Numbered from the stretch's first letter, positions 1-9,711 are shown. The stretch: DNA of 27,500 nt from Trachelipus rathkii (GCA_015478945.1 JABUQX010028347.1:10001-37500); one strand, 5' to 3'. Notes: a model not told the origin generated them from the sequence alone. Program-made: numbers and translations.

Positions 1-254
1 CTCTGTGAAAAATAAAAATCTTAAACAAATTTATAAATTGTTCCGTCATGTAAAAAAATATAATAGTTTATGGAGAGCATGCAGGCGAGCACGTACTACT
101 ACTACTACAACTACTATCAAAGCTATAACGTATACGAGTAAGACCATGGAGTATTCGATCTCCTGATCAATTTTTGCATAATGTTTGATGTAACATACAT
201 TATGCAAAACAAATACAAGTTTTGCTTCAGGCTCCGCACAGCACAACTCTAACT

Positions 255-332
<78 letters not shown>

Positions 333-342
333 TATATAATAA

Positions 343-373
<31 letters not shown>

Positions 374-385
374 TATATATATTAT
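255..385. repeat. (TA)n microsatellite
   Basis: An almost pure TA run with occasional AA or TT phase slips. It splits the dispersed repeat around it. Confidence 0.95.
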
Positions 386-416
386 TTTAACAAAATTTGT
401 GTTCTAATAAGATTGT

Positions 417-492
417 AAAGCAGTAAAACAGTAGGGCATAGCGAGGTGGAGGGGGTTTAGTGCGGCTGCTTGCGCTACTGCTTTACTGCTTT
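417..492. repeat. Imperfect inverted repeat (hairpin) in the dispersed repeat
   Basis: The 22-nt arm at 417-438 pairs with 471-492 at 20 of 22 positions, with a 32-nt loop. The second repeat copy has a weaker version at 7892-7913 with 7947-7975. The recurrence suggests it belongs to the repeat itself. Whether it acts as an RNA structure or as a terminal inverted repeat is not decided by the sequence. Confidence 0.6.
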
Positions 493-745
493 AGGGTCGA
501 TAAAAAACATGCTTTTATTAAAAAAAATTAACAACCTTTTTAAAAAAAAATGTTTTTCAAAAACTTTAATTTTATAAAAATAAAACGTATCGGTATGAAA
601 TAAAATGTTGGAATCAACGTATACAAACTCTGCTTACACACATCTTTGTACATGGGTGTGATATAACACACACACATTAGAGAAGTCGAATGCAAGTTTT
701 GATTCAAACCCTGCAGTACTCAATCTCGTATCCCTTTTCAGCTCC

Positions 746-1635
746 AATTTAACTCCAAACCCTAGTTTTTGGGTGCGGTCCCCATCTCATGTGAGGCCGT
801 TGCCGTTTCTGATTCCTCTGGAATCATCATCGTCCTTCGTTATTCTGCATTCTTTTATGTACTTTGTGCAATTGTTCTTCTTCTGCTATACATTCTTTGA
901 TTTTCTTCTTTTTCAGTTGGGGCCTCCTCCAGGGTGACCCCAGACACCTTTGAGAGTACTAAAACTGTTGTTCATGTTCTACGTCCTTATAAACATACAT
1001 AAGGACACCAATATTATGGTATTAAGTAAATGTTTACTAAATCGACATCGCACCGACACTGCACTGGTACCGACACGGACACCTACAATCACTCATTTGC
1101 TCCCTCATATGAGATTTCTTCTTATTCCGTCTTCTATCTTCCACTGTTACGCACTCTGTGCTTTTCTTCTGACCCCAGCTCTAGCTGTGGCTCCGTCTCA
1201 GTGCTCCAGCTGTGGCTCATCTACTCCTTCATATGAGACTTCTTATTCCTTCCTCAGTCTTCCTTCGGCATCCTCTGTCTTGCACTCTGTGCTTCTCAGG
1301 GGGAACTCCCTCAGGAGGTGGTCCTCAGACACCTTTGACATTTCCGAAGCTATTTTATTCTAATTCTACGTTCTTATGCATATTAGGGTGTTAAGTACAT
1401 GTTTACTAAATCGGCTCCGCACCGGTGCCAGCGCAGACACCAACAATGACTCATTTGCTCCGTCATATGAGACTACTTCTTATTCCTTTCTCAATCTTCC
1501 TTCGTCTTCATCTGTCATTCACTCTGTACTTTCCAGTTGGAAACCCCCTCCAGGGGGTCCTCAGGCTACTTTGACGATTCTGAAACCATCAAAATCGGAA
1601 TCTACGCCATTAAAAACATAAATAAAGATATCTCA
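746..1635. repeat. Internally reiterated CT-rich repeat region
   Basis: Diverged units recur here. The motif CATATGAGA followed by CTTCTTATTCC appears near 1105, 1231 and 1466. The motif CAGACACCTTTGA appears near 937 and 1327. The motif ATGTTTACTAAATCG appears near 1030 and 1400. A related single unit lies at 8660-8890. Apparent short reading frames over this stretch are interrupted and simply follow the repeat, so I do not call them genes. It is probably the 3' continuation of the dispersed repeat. Confidence 0.55.
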
Positions 1636-1673
1636 TTTGACTCATTGTGATTCGAGCCAGAATTCCATTCTGG

Positions 1674-1725
1674 CTCCGGCACCGGCACTTAACTTAAGTC
1701 TCCGGCACCGGCACTTAACTTAAGT
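1674..1725. repeat. Tandem duplication, 26-bp unit
   Basis: Two perfect copies of a 26-bp unit (1674-1699 and 1700-1725) that begins CTCCGGCACCGGCACTTAAC. The GC-rich unit stands out from its AT-rich surroundings. Confidence 0.9.
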
Positions 1726-2394
1726 TCAGTGCTCTAATTCATTTATTTTCTTCTATGCGCTAACCAAATTTCATCCTTCTACGTCCATTTACAATGTTTT
1801 GGGGCTCAGTGCCCCCTAAAGGGAGACACACCACCGGGATGTAGCTTCGTCTACGACGAGGTTACCACATAAGATGGTGGGGTACCAAGTTTGAACGGGA
1901 TAGCTCAACTAGAACACCGTTAAAAACGCTAAAATATGCCAAGGTTGCCAGATTTGAGACGTAAAACAGCTAAATCTGGCTTTCATATCGATTTGTGCCT
2001 CTGGGGTTGGCCCAATCGACTAGGGGACACAGGGAATCGACTCTGGAACATCGAATACCCATATATACATACCTAAAACAAGGAAATAACCAATGTTCCA
2101 AAATGTTGTATCTGCAATACTTGCAAATGAAATGCTAAATATTCCGAAAAGTAGCTAAAAAGTACGAAGGTTGCCGGATTTGGACCGTAAACAGTCCTAC
2201 ACAGATTAGTGGAAGTGAAACCAATTTCGTCAGTATTAACCCAATTCATTCAATTACCAATACCGATGTACCTCTAGATTTCAATATCCCTTGCACATCT
2301 GACCAGTAACTTGATCCATCCATTGCTTTTATATTTAAAAACAAAATTGACGAAAGCCAATGTTTCAGGCTTTCCTTCATAAGATGACGACATA
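1726..2394. other. No recognised gene; short internal repeats
   Basis: No convincing coding frame is visible. A short motif AAGGTTGCC(A/G)GATTTG occurs at about 1939 and 2168, in each case next to CTAAAA and GTAAA(A)CAG, which suggests a diverged duplication. The end of this stretch probably carries the decayed beginning of the penton-like gene that follows, but I could not align it. Confidence 0.4.
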
Positions 2395-3435
2395 GTGTAC
2401 ACGGAATCAAATTTACAGTACACATGTTTTAACCAACTTGAAATATACCTTAATGAAACATTTTTAGGAGCATCAGTAGCAAATTATCCATATAGAAGTT
2501 ATATAGAACATTTGTTAAATTATGCAGATGATGCTAATCAGTCTCATTTCCAATCATGTGGCTTTTATAGTTTCAAAGATGAGAACAAACATATAAATAA
2601 ACAGCCAAATCAACAAGTAACACATCTGAATTTTATGGACGCTTAAATAGAGATATCTTTGCCCAAGAAATACTTATTCTTCTTTCCGTGGATACTAGAA
2701 TTCGATTAGCTAGATCTAGTCCTCAAATTGCTCTTTTTATAAAAGGCAAACCAGCTGTCAATACTACAAGTTCTGAATTTGTTTTCAAGTTGTTAGATGC
2801 ATATCTTTATGTTAGAAAAGTGAAATTACTACCCCGGAGACATTTGGAATCTGAAAAATCTGTATTGAACTAAAGCCAAGTATCATATAAAAGGATTGAA
2901 ACCAAATTATTTAACTTCATGCAGGGATTATCAAGTATCAATATCCCCAACATTGTGAACGGAAATTTATCTCAGAAAGTAAAAATATGAATTGTTGAAC
3001 TTTGTGAACGGAAATTTACCTCAGAAAGTAATAATAGGAATTGTTGAACATGAAGCGTATTTTGGAGTTAGAGGTATCAGTCTACATGTAAACGGGCAAC
3101 CATACGGTCGTGACTATGAAATGTTGTATAAAGGATCACAATCTCTTTGCTCAACCTTTTTACGATTTAATTACCAATACTGTATCTGTAGCCATAGTGG
3201 TACAATAATTGACCTCGAATCATACACTGAGCATAGTAGTTTATATGCATACGATCTCGCAGCGGATCTTTCAACTTGTAACGCAAATCATTTGAACATT
3301 TTAAGAAAATGAACATTAGGGTTAAGACTCACCTTTGGCGAAAATTTGCAATCTCCACTCACAGTTTTAGTATATTTGGAACATCCTCAACTCATTGAGA
3401 TTGATAGAGTTCGGAATATAATTTGGAATTATTAA
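2395..3435 (+). pseudogene. Maverick/Polinton minor capsid (penton-like) protein, broken
   Basis: In Maverick/Polinton elements this protein is thought to form the pentameric vertex of a virus-like capsid. The relic reads in three blocks: 2395-2646 (motif YPYRSYIEHLLNYADDA), 2688-2873 (motif LLDAYLYVRKVKL) and 2992-3435 (motifs NGNLPQKVIIGIVEHEAY, SLYAYDLAADLS, then past a stop TVLVYLEHPQLIEIDRVRN). The order and wording match the animal family often labelled as uncharacterised F54H12.2-like. Breaks are visible: a frame change between 2646 and 2688, another between 2873 and 2992, a TGA at 3310-3312, and a 49-bp internal duplication at 2953-3050 whose first copy carries a stop. The first and third blocks share a frame. 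The N-terminus is not identifiable. Assignment is by remembered family motifs, not a search. Confidence 0.75.
2953..3050 (+). repeat. 49-bp tandem duplication inside the penton relic
   Basis: Two copies with period 49 begin TTGTGAACGGAAATTTA at 2953 and 3002. They differ at a few bases. The first ends in a frame-breaking stop (AATATGAATTG) where the second reads AATAGGAATTG. The duplication therefore repeats the NGNLPQKV segment of the protein. Confidence 0.85.
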
Positions 3436-3437
3436 AG

Positions 3438-3662
3438 ATGAATGAAGAAATAAAAATGTATTTAAAAAAGAACCAAGATTTTTAGGAGTCAGTGCTATTA
3501 ACGAAATTGGCTAAATGAAACTCGAGAAGGATACTGGATTTGTATTTAACACATCGCCTCGTCACATTACTGCAGGAGGACACTGGATAGTTATATATAC
3601 GGATAAAAAGGGTGCTGTTTAGCTTCTTGATTCATTGTATTTAAAATTCATATTGAGTAATT
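3438..3662 (+). pseudogene. Maverick/Polinton adenain-like cysteine protease, broken
   Basis: The family is an adenovirus-type cysteine protease that processes capsid proteins. It directly follows the penton relic. An ATG at 3438 opens a short frame (MNEEIKMYLKK), then the frame changes. From 3458 the other frame reads PRFLGVSAINEIG, a TAA, then TGFVFNTSPRHITAGGHWIVIY, a TAG after the GAV codons, and LLDSLY. The GGHWIVIY block carries the expected catalytic histidine, and the following LLDS resembles the conserved (F/L)DS motif. The C-terminal half with the nucleophile cysteine is not found before the AT-rich DNA at 3665. Two stops and one frameshift make it non-functional. Identification rests on motif and neighbour order. 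Confidence 0.6.
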
Positions 3663-3933
3663 ATTATGTAATTTCTTTTTGAGATATAATAATATAAATT
3701 ATATAAAAACTTTATGCTTCCCTGTTCAACCTTCATATTCCAATTTATGCTGGATTTATTGTATTTACTTCATTATGTTTTTTAAACAATACATGTTTTA
3801 ATAACTTGTAAATATTTTCTATGTTAAAAATTTATATGTTAACGATTGTGTAATTTCTAATTATGTTATAAATTCTTTAAGATGAAAACTTGATTTTTAC
3901 TCCTCAATTAAGAGCTTATTTTCATATGAACTA

Positions 3934-4032
<99 letters not shown>

Positions 4033-4138
4033 GAAATGTAATATGTCATGTGTATAGAACCAAAAATCTAGTTTACAAAAATGTTTCATGTTTTATTTCG
4101 GAGTTTCCTGAAAATTCATGATGACTATATATAACAGC
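3663..4138. other. AT-rich stretch without a recognised gene, including (TA)n
   Basis: No supportable coding frame. It contains a near-pure (TA)n array at 3935-4030 that may have expanded inside the Polinton relic. Confidence 0.5.
3935..4030. repeat. (TA)n microsatellite
   Basis: Uninterrupted TA dinucleotides over about 96 bp. Confidence 0.97.
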
Positions 4139-4145
4139 AGACCTA

Positions 4146-4690
4146 TGACCACGAATTTTATGGTAAATGGAAACAGGCCCTTAATTCTGATATTTGAAGA
4201 TTCCTAGTTGTGTAATAACTTTCTTCACGTGAACAATGTTTGCAATATAATCGAAGGTGTAGCTATGGGGCTTATCACTTATATTCAAAGGTGTTGGTTT
4301 ATTTTAAAAACATGATGTACGTGCTCTAGCTATACATCAGATTTTTATTCACGGTATCCGTGCACACCACGCGATCCTGATAAAATGTGTATTGTATGTG
4401 TATCTGATAACGTACATGGTCATTGGATACGTGCATCGGCCTCTGTGAAAGAAGGACATGAGACTGCATACTTCCATATAACATGAAGGTATAATAAAAT
4501 GATTACTATACTGGATGACCATATACGGAAACAAACTGAATATAAAACATTTATCGTCAATGTGACACGTTTTAAATTGAAAATCCCTGTGCCTAATTAT
4601 CTAAAAATTTCAGCTAGGATACGTATCTCAGCAGATCAAGATCTTGACGAACGTTTAAAGAAGCTTTTTATCAACTATATAATAACAACT
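4146..4690 (+). pseudogene. Broken gene of unrecognised product inside the Polinton relic
   Basis: Although interrupted, this stretch reads like a former protein of roughly 180 residues. From 4146 a frame gives MTTNFMVNGNRPLILIFED, then a TAG, then IIEGVAMGLITYIQRCWF. After a frame change the text includes IFIHGIRAH. After another it reads CVSDNVHGHWIRASASVKEG. From 4499 it continues through VNVTRFKLKIPVP to DERLKKLF. The lysine-rich, ordered tail looks protein-like rather than random. I do not recognise the family. Its position between protease and integrase relics suggests a Polinton accessory or structural protein, but this is inference. Confidence 0.4.
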
Positions 4691-4692
4691 AT

Positions 4693-4895
4693 AAGAAATG
4701 TGTGGTACCGGACAGACAAAGGATCTGAATTTTTAGGTAGAGAGTTTCAAAAAAATTATTATAGAGTATAATTTAGGTTATTATAACAGATTCTCTGTAA
4801 ATAAAGCTGCTATAGTTGAAAGAATACAACGAACTATAAAAGAGCGAATGCTTAGGTACTTTACTAATCAAGATGTTTGTGGATCGAGAAAAATT
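4693..4895 (+). pseudogene. Maverick/Polinton retroviral-type integrase, C-terminal half of the core, broken
   Basis: The frame ending at 4771 carries YRTDKGSEFLGREFQK, which fits the second catalytic aspartate region (D-x-G-x-E-F) of DDE integrases. From 4770 a different frame reads NLGYYNRFSVNKAAIVERIQ and then RTIKERMLRYFT. IVER...RTIK..M.RYFT is typical of Polinton integrases and supplies the third catalytic glutamate. The frame change lies at about 4755-4770. The N-terminal zinc-binding part and the first aspartate are not seen upstream. Sequence beyond about 4895 dissolves into AT-rich DNA. Confidence 0.7.
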
Positions 4896-4973
4896 TATTT
4901 ATTCATAATGATAAGTGTGCATATATCGTATATTTAAATTTAAATTTTTAAATTCCAGTACATAAAGAAGTTA

Positions 4974-5030
4974 TATATATATACATATATATAATATATA
5001 TATATATATATGTATATACTATAAATATAT

Positions 5031-5118
<88 letters not shown>

Positions 5119-5128
5119 TATATTATAT
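4974..5128. repeat. (TA)n microsatellite, imperfect
   Basis: TA runs interrupted by a few CATATA, TGTATA and AATATA variants. It separates the Polinton relic from the next segment. Confidence 0.93.
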
Positions 5129-5202
5129 CCAGGCTTTAAATAGTTGTAATAGTATTATATTCAAACATTGTTCAAGTACAAGTACTTTATGAAAACTTGC
5201 CA

Positions 5203-5207
<5 letters not shown>
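5129..5207. other. Short unique island between (TA)n arrays
   Basis: About 80 bp, beginning CCAGGCTTTAAATAG and containing CAAGTACAAGTACTT. These words resemble the inverted end of the repeat at 7090-7252, which runs CAAGTAC... to ...CAAGCCTG. It may be one end of the same element family. Confidence 0.3.
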
Positions 5208-5270
<63 letters not shown>

Positions 5271-5311
5271 TATATATTTATATATATACTATATATATAT
5301 ATATATATATA
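5208..5311. repeat. (TA)n microsatellite
   Basis: TA run with a few phase slips. It abuts the 3' end of the LINE relic at 5326. Confidence 0.95.
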
Positions 5312-5325
5312 TCATCAACCCACTT

Positions 5326-6895
5326 CTCTCCCCAAGACTGGGGGTAAGGTGCGTACAATGCACCCGAAACAGAAAAACAGTAGAAAAATAGAAAGTCGAA
5401 AAGCCCAGCCTTACCAGCCACTTTATACCTTTAGTGAGAACTCGTCTGAAGCCAGAAAATCCACCATAGAACCCTCACTATGGCATCTCGTCAAATGTGG
5501 GGTTCATCCTTGGCCCAGGTGGGCTCAACCATACCCAATACAAAACCCAGCCATTCACTCTGTTATACCTTTCTTCTTCGCCTCTGCCAAACTCACATCT
5601 CTCTCCTCCAGACATTCCTTTACTGACTCAACAGACTTTTCCTTCGATCTCCCAGCCAGTCGATTCCCAGCACACTCACCACTATACATTCGTTTACCAA
5701 CTGACTATCATCCATTCCTTTTGCCACATGATCAAACATCTCTCTTTATTCTCTTAAATTTACCGCCATTTCTTTCACACCACACAACTCTCTAGTAACG
5801 TTCATTCCTCAATTTTTAATCAATTCTTCTCACACCTAACACTCCCATAAGATTGTCCATCTGAACACACTGTACTTTAGATCTACCTCTTATTTCAGAC
5901 CATAGTCCTCACTACTATACATTAACACAGGTAACAACATACCCTCATGAAAGACCCTAGCGCACTCAAGACTTAGTGCATTTACATCCACAAACGATTT
6001 AATTGCACCAGCCGCCTTTCTGCCATTCATAACTTTCCTACTACACTCTGTAACATCCGTTCCCTTTTCATCCAACATATATCCTAAATATTTAAACTCG
6101 GACACTTTTTCCAAAGAAGCTCACTATCTAAACATAAACTACACCGAGGACTATCCCTCACCCAAAATCATAACTTACTCATAACTACGTTTACTTTTCA
6201 AACCCGCTCCTTTTACAACACCCTACCAAATCTCTCTACCAATACTCTCAAACTCTCTTCAGATTCGCAGTACATACCAAATCATACTCAGACAATAGGT
6301 AGGGAACCCTCCACTCTCTTCCATTCTCCATCATTCTAACACCATCCCCTACCACCCCACCTCTAATTCTTTCATAACCCCATCCATATACAAATTGAAT
6401 AACCAAGGAGACATAACACATCCCTGCCTCAATAGGCTTAATTTAAACCAATAACTTTCACCCCATTTATTTCTTACACACACTTCACTAAGGTCATACA
6501 TACTTTTGATTCCGTTCAGAGCCCACCACCAACACTATATACCAATAACACCTTCATAGAGCTTTCCTATTAATTTAGGAAGAGGAATGCAAATCCATAA
6601 AACCTAAATGAAATTTATTCTTCTCCTCCCTCATTTTCCCAATCATTTGTTTCAATATAAAGATTTGATCCAAACATCCTCTACCATTTCTAAACTCAAC
6701 ATGTTTTTCACCAATCAGTCCTTCAGTCACTCGACGCACTATTCCGACCAAAATACCAGCATATATCATCCCTATAACACTCAATAAATTAATTCTCCTA
6801 TAATACCTACAGTTACCCTTTATCCTTGCCCTTAATATATAAGGGTGCTAATTATTGCTCCCTCCACATCCCTCGGAGCCTATACCCACCTCCAT
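5326..6895 (-). pseudogene. LINE (non-LTR retrotransposon) reverse transcriptase, broken
   Basis: Read on the minus strand, the text follows a LINE reverse transcriptase from finger to C-terminus with many frame changes. Near 6784 are INLLSVIGMIYAGIL and NGRGCLDQIFILKQMIGKM (RT motifs 1-2). Near 6600 is GFMDLHSSS, the first-aspartate region. Near 6430-6500 is RQGCVMSPWLFNLYMDG. Near 6200-6280 is LVERFGRVL followed by a stop. From 6114 to 5890 comes KVSEFKYLGYMLDEKG to GMLLPVLMYSSEDYG. Below 5890 are VQMDNLMGVLGVRRID, GECAGNRLAGRSKEK and TRCHSEG in shifting frames. The YADD box is not recognisable. Its end lies against the (TA)n tract at 5311. Clade not resolved. Confidence 0.85.
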
Positions 6896-6943
6896 AACGC
6901 TTTGTTACAACAACTTCCAAATCCAATCAATCACCATCTCGCC

Positions 6944-7029
6944 TATATATATTATAATATATATAATATATATAATATATTAATATATATATACTATAAT
7001 ATATATATATATATAATATATATATATAT
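6944..7029. repeat. (TA)n microsatellite, imperfect
   Basis: TA/TAA-rich tract at the 5' side of the minus-strand LINE relic. Confidence 0.9.
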
Positions 7030-7089
7030 TCGTAAGTGGATTTATTTAGAATACATATTTAAGAAATAATATCAATCCGTAGGAAAATG

Positions 7090-7252
7090 ATAAAAAAAAA
7101 TTTTTTTTTAAATATTGGCAAGTTAAAAATGCCAAAAGTACTTGTAAGTACTCTGCAAATTTTCAAGTACAAAAGGTGCAAGTATAAGTGCTCCAAAAAT
7201 GTATTTAAGCACAAGTAAAAGTAGAAGTACTTGTGTTTGAACCCAAGCCTGA
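7090..7252. repeat. AAGTACTTG-rich repeat, possible transposon end
   Basis: Multiple short repeats of AAGTACTTG, CAAGTAC and AAGTAAAAG occur between an A/T homopolymer pair at 7092-7110 and the word GAACCCAAGCCTG at 7241-7252. The word CAAGCCTG mirrors CAGGCTT at 5130. This may be the end of a hAT-like element, whose termini often begin CAGG or CAGGC, but no target-site duplication is visible because (TA)n follows. Confidence 0.3.
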
Positions 7253-7253
7253 A

Positions 7254-7276
7254 TATTATATATATATATATATATA
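7254..7276. repeat. (TA)n microsatellite, short
   Basis: About 23 bp of TA directly after the AAGTACTTG-rich repeat. Confidence 0.9.
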
Positions 7277-7303
7277 ATTCATATAGAAAGAAAATTATAT
7301 ACT

Positions 7304-7306
<3 letters not shown>

Positions 7307-7401
<95 letters not shown>

Positions 7402-7413
7402 TATAAAAAATTT

Positions 7414-7468
<55 letters not shown>
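7307..7468. repeat. (TA)n microsatellite
   Basis: Two TA runs (7307-7397 and 7419-7468) separated by an A/T-rich spacer with AAAAAATTTAC. Long Tyr-Ile frames across it are artefacts of the repeat. Confidence 0.97.
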
Positions 7469-7471
<3 letters not shown>

Positions 7472-7859
7472 AAGGAAAAATAATACTCACCCATCATCAT
7501 CAACCTATGAAGACAGTCTTTATGCCGTGGCATACATTAAAAATTGAAATATCACAGATTTTTTACATCTATCTCTTTATCAGTTGATTATTCGTTACTC
7601 CTATCTCTGGATTGGCTCTAATGCACCAATACGCTTTTCGTATTGACGCCATTTATTATGACGGATAGGGGAAATAGAACAGTTGTGATGTAACATTTGA
7701 CGAGTGAACATGGTTCGTGTAAAAACATATATACAGTTCTAGAATAATGAGAAAAAATAAAATGTCTCCTTCGTATATAAAAGAAACCCCCATCTGACAT
7801 GAATATTTTATAAGTAATAATTACCTTAAATATTTCAATGATCAATAACCAATGAAGTT
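7469..7859. other. No recognised feature
   Basis: A moderately AT-rich stretch with no frame above chance, no inverted ends and no tandem repeat that I can see. Confidence 0.4.
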
Positions 7860-8075
7860 ATTTTCACAAAATGTGTGTTCAAATATGACTTAAAGCAGTA
7901 AAGCAATAGCGCATGGCCGGATGGGAAGGGCTGGGACTGGGATGTTTGCGATACTGCTGTATTGACCTACTGCCTTAGGATCAATAAAGAACATGTTCTA
8001 ATAAAAAATTATTTTTTTTAGTAGGCATAAAATGTTTAAAAAACTTTTCAATAATGAAACATTTTCTAAAAAGAA
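7860..8075. repeat. Dispersed repeat, copy II (hairpin part)
   Basis: This corresponds to 390-600: it shares ACAAAAT(T)TGTGTTC, AAAGCAGTAAA, GCAGTA...CTGC, TTAGG(A/G)TC(A/G)ATAAA(A)AACATG and the following T/A-rich tail. The hairpin arms are 7892-7913 and 7947-7975, with more mismatches than in copy I. Confidence 0.55.
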
Positions 8076-8317
8076 ATAAAAATGTTTCAGATTGAAAGAA
8101 AATGATGTACTCAAAATATTATATTTAATGTTCAAAGTTTAGAAAACGGGATATACGTAAAGAAATTAAAAATATAAATGGAGTAAACAATTTATTAAAG
8201 TCATACTTTAAAGGAAAATATATTTTTTAAAAGTGTACGGGCTAAGCGTAATAAACGGAATATATTGCATGAAGTTAGAATAACGTTACGATTGGAATAT
8301 TTACGTTTTCGCTCTCC
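8076..8317. other. AT-rich stretch inside repeat copy II
   Basis: No coding frame or tandem repeat seen. It probably belongs to the dispersed repeat but has no clear match in copy I. Confidence 0.35.
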
Positions 8318-8429
8318 AATTTTGCGTCTGTGGGCGCACGCGTCGGTTTCGTGCCATTCACGCCTGCGGGCGTGCGCGCACGCGTTGAGGCTTCACGCAA
8401 CCCGTTAAACAAAATAATAATACTAATAC

Positions 8430-8499
<70 letters not shown>
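8318..8499 (+). repeat. CpG-rich island followed by (ATA)n tail
   Basis: About 85 bp rich in CG (GGGCGCACGCGTCGG, GGCGTGCGCGCACGCG) ends at AACCCGTTAAAC and is followed at once by an (ATA)n run from 8413 to 8499. A GC-rich 3' end with a simple trinucleotide tail is typical of some LINE or SINE insertions on the plus strand. No RT fragment is attached here, so the assignment is tentative. Confidence 0.4.
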
Positions 8500-9000
8500 T
8501 GAATATGGTAATTACTACTACAAAAACTACTACCACTGTTAGAGGATTACGATCTATGTATTTGATCTCACACTCATCATTAAATATGGTTTGATGTAAC
8601 ATACATCACGTAAGTCGAAAGCAAGTTTTGATTTAGGTACTGCACTACTCTATCTCACCTCCCTTTCCATATCCGATCTGACTCCATTCAGGAGTAGGTC
8701 CGTCTCCTTTTCGGACTCCACCTCCTTCCTCAGCTATGCACTCTGTACTATATTTCTTCTTTATTTTTCGAGACCCCTCCTTGGAGACTCTCCGACACTC
8801 ATTGGGGTTCTGAAACCCTCCAAATCAAGTTCTATAGGTTCGAAATCATAGATAAAGATACCTTACTCGGTATATTATACTTTTGTATACAGATTTCAAC
8901 TCTGGCTCCGGCTCTGGATGTGGATCAGTTCTCCGCACCATGAGGCTTCTCAGTAGCTGACCTCTTCTCTGACTCTAAATACTTCTCTGAAGCCTATCGG
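8500..9000. repeat. Dispersed repeat, copy II (continuation)
   Basis: It contains GATGTAACATACATCA and GAAAGCAAGTTTTGATTTAGG, matching 190-230 and 690-710. A CT-rich unit follows with GCACTCTGTACT, CCTTGGAGACTCTCC and ATAGATAAAGATA, matching 1500-1632. Together with 7860-8075 this keeps the same block order as copy I. Confidence 0.5.
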
Positions 9001-9002
9001 CT

Positions 9003-9039
9003 ATATATATAATATATATATATATATAATATAATATAT

Positions 9040-9082
<43 letters not shown>

Positions 9083-9158
9083 ATATATATATAATAATAT
9101 ATAATATATATATATATAATATCTATATATATATATATATTTCGCTGAACCTGGTCGG

Positions 9159-9210
<52 letters not shown>

Positions 9211-9283
9211 TATAATTAATATATTAAATATATATATATATATATATATAATAATATAATATATATTATATATATATATATAT

Positions 9284-9325
<42 letters not shown>

Positions 9326-9329
9326 TATA
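9003..9329. repeat. (TA)n microsatellites with a unique spacer
   Basis: Two imperfect TA arrays (9003-9140 and 9159-9329) surround a short spacer. The left boundary reads GAAGCCTATCGGCTATATAT (from about 8987) and the spacer reads GAACCTGGTCGGCTATATAT (from about 9145). The flank plus array may therefore have been duplicated. Confidence 0.85.
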
Positions 9330-9711
9330 GCTATAATATAATAACTAGAACGAAAGAAAGGAGCATAACTCCAATGAACCTTATCTTAGTTCTTATCAGT
9401 ATAGAGATAACAAAATCTTAAAATGAGACCTATATTTGAACGTCTCTTTTCAATGTTCCTCGATGGTTGTGAGTTCTAAGTACTATGGCCTATTCGTTTA
9501 GAGTAGGACGATTGGTGTTCACAAACCTCCTTTGGGAATTTGGGTAATATTGACCCGTTTGTAACTAAAAATAGGTTTTTTTCTACGTTATGTTTTTATA
9601 TAAGTCTTTCTTAATATTACTAATTTAAATTAAACCCAAATAAAAATATTTAAACATAAACTAATATATAAATTTAAAATATTTAATGAAGGACTAAAGT
9701 AAAAACTAAAA

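Larger units (their letters stand above)
90..745. repeat. Dispersed repeat, copy I (5' part)
   Basis: Segments here recur in the same wording at 7860-8660. The stretch around 397-600, with its AGCAGTAAA motif and poly-T/poly-A tail, matches 7866-8075. The stretches at 180-245 and 655-745, containing GATGTAACATAC and GCAAGTTTTGATT, match 8585-8660. The copies are clearly diverged, with substitutions and indels throughout, so the family is old. No coding capacity is visible. A (TA)n tract at 255-385 interrupts this copy. The family is unknown to me; it could be a non-autonomous retroelement or a DNA element. Confidence 0.55.
2395..4895 (+). mobile_element. Maverick/Polinton relic
   Basis: Three independent Polinton-type proteins (penton-like capsid, adenain-like protease, integrase) lie collinear on one strand within 2.5 kb, together with an unrecognised gene. 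Full elements are typically 15-20 kb with protein-primed DNA polymerase, packaging ATPase and major capsid genes; none of these is seen. No terminal inverted repeats were found. It is a fragment of a once larger insertion, broken by stops, frameshifts and (TA)n growth. Confidence 0.65.

Noticed and set aside
950..1621. Overlapping plus-strand frames of 60-137 codons
   Set aside because: They sit on an internally reiterated, diverged repeat, and no frame is conserved from unit to unit.
5349..5795. 148-codon plus-strand frame
   Set aside because: It is antisense to the C-terminal part of the minus-strand LINE, which shows recognisable motifs.
7279..7533. Open frames rich in Tyr-Ile over (TA)n arrays
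   Set aside because: They are translations of microsatellite DNA and occur at every TA array in the window.
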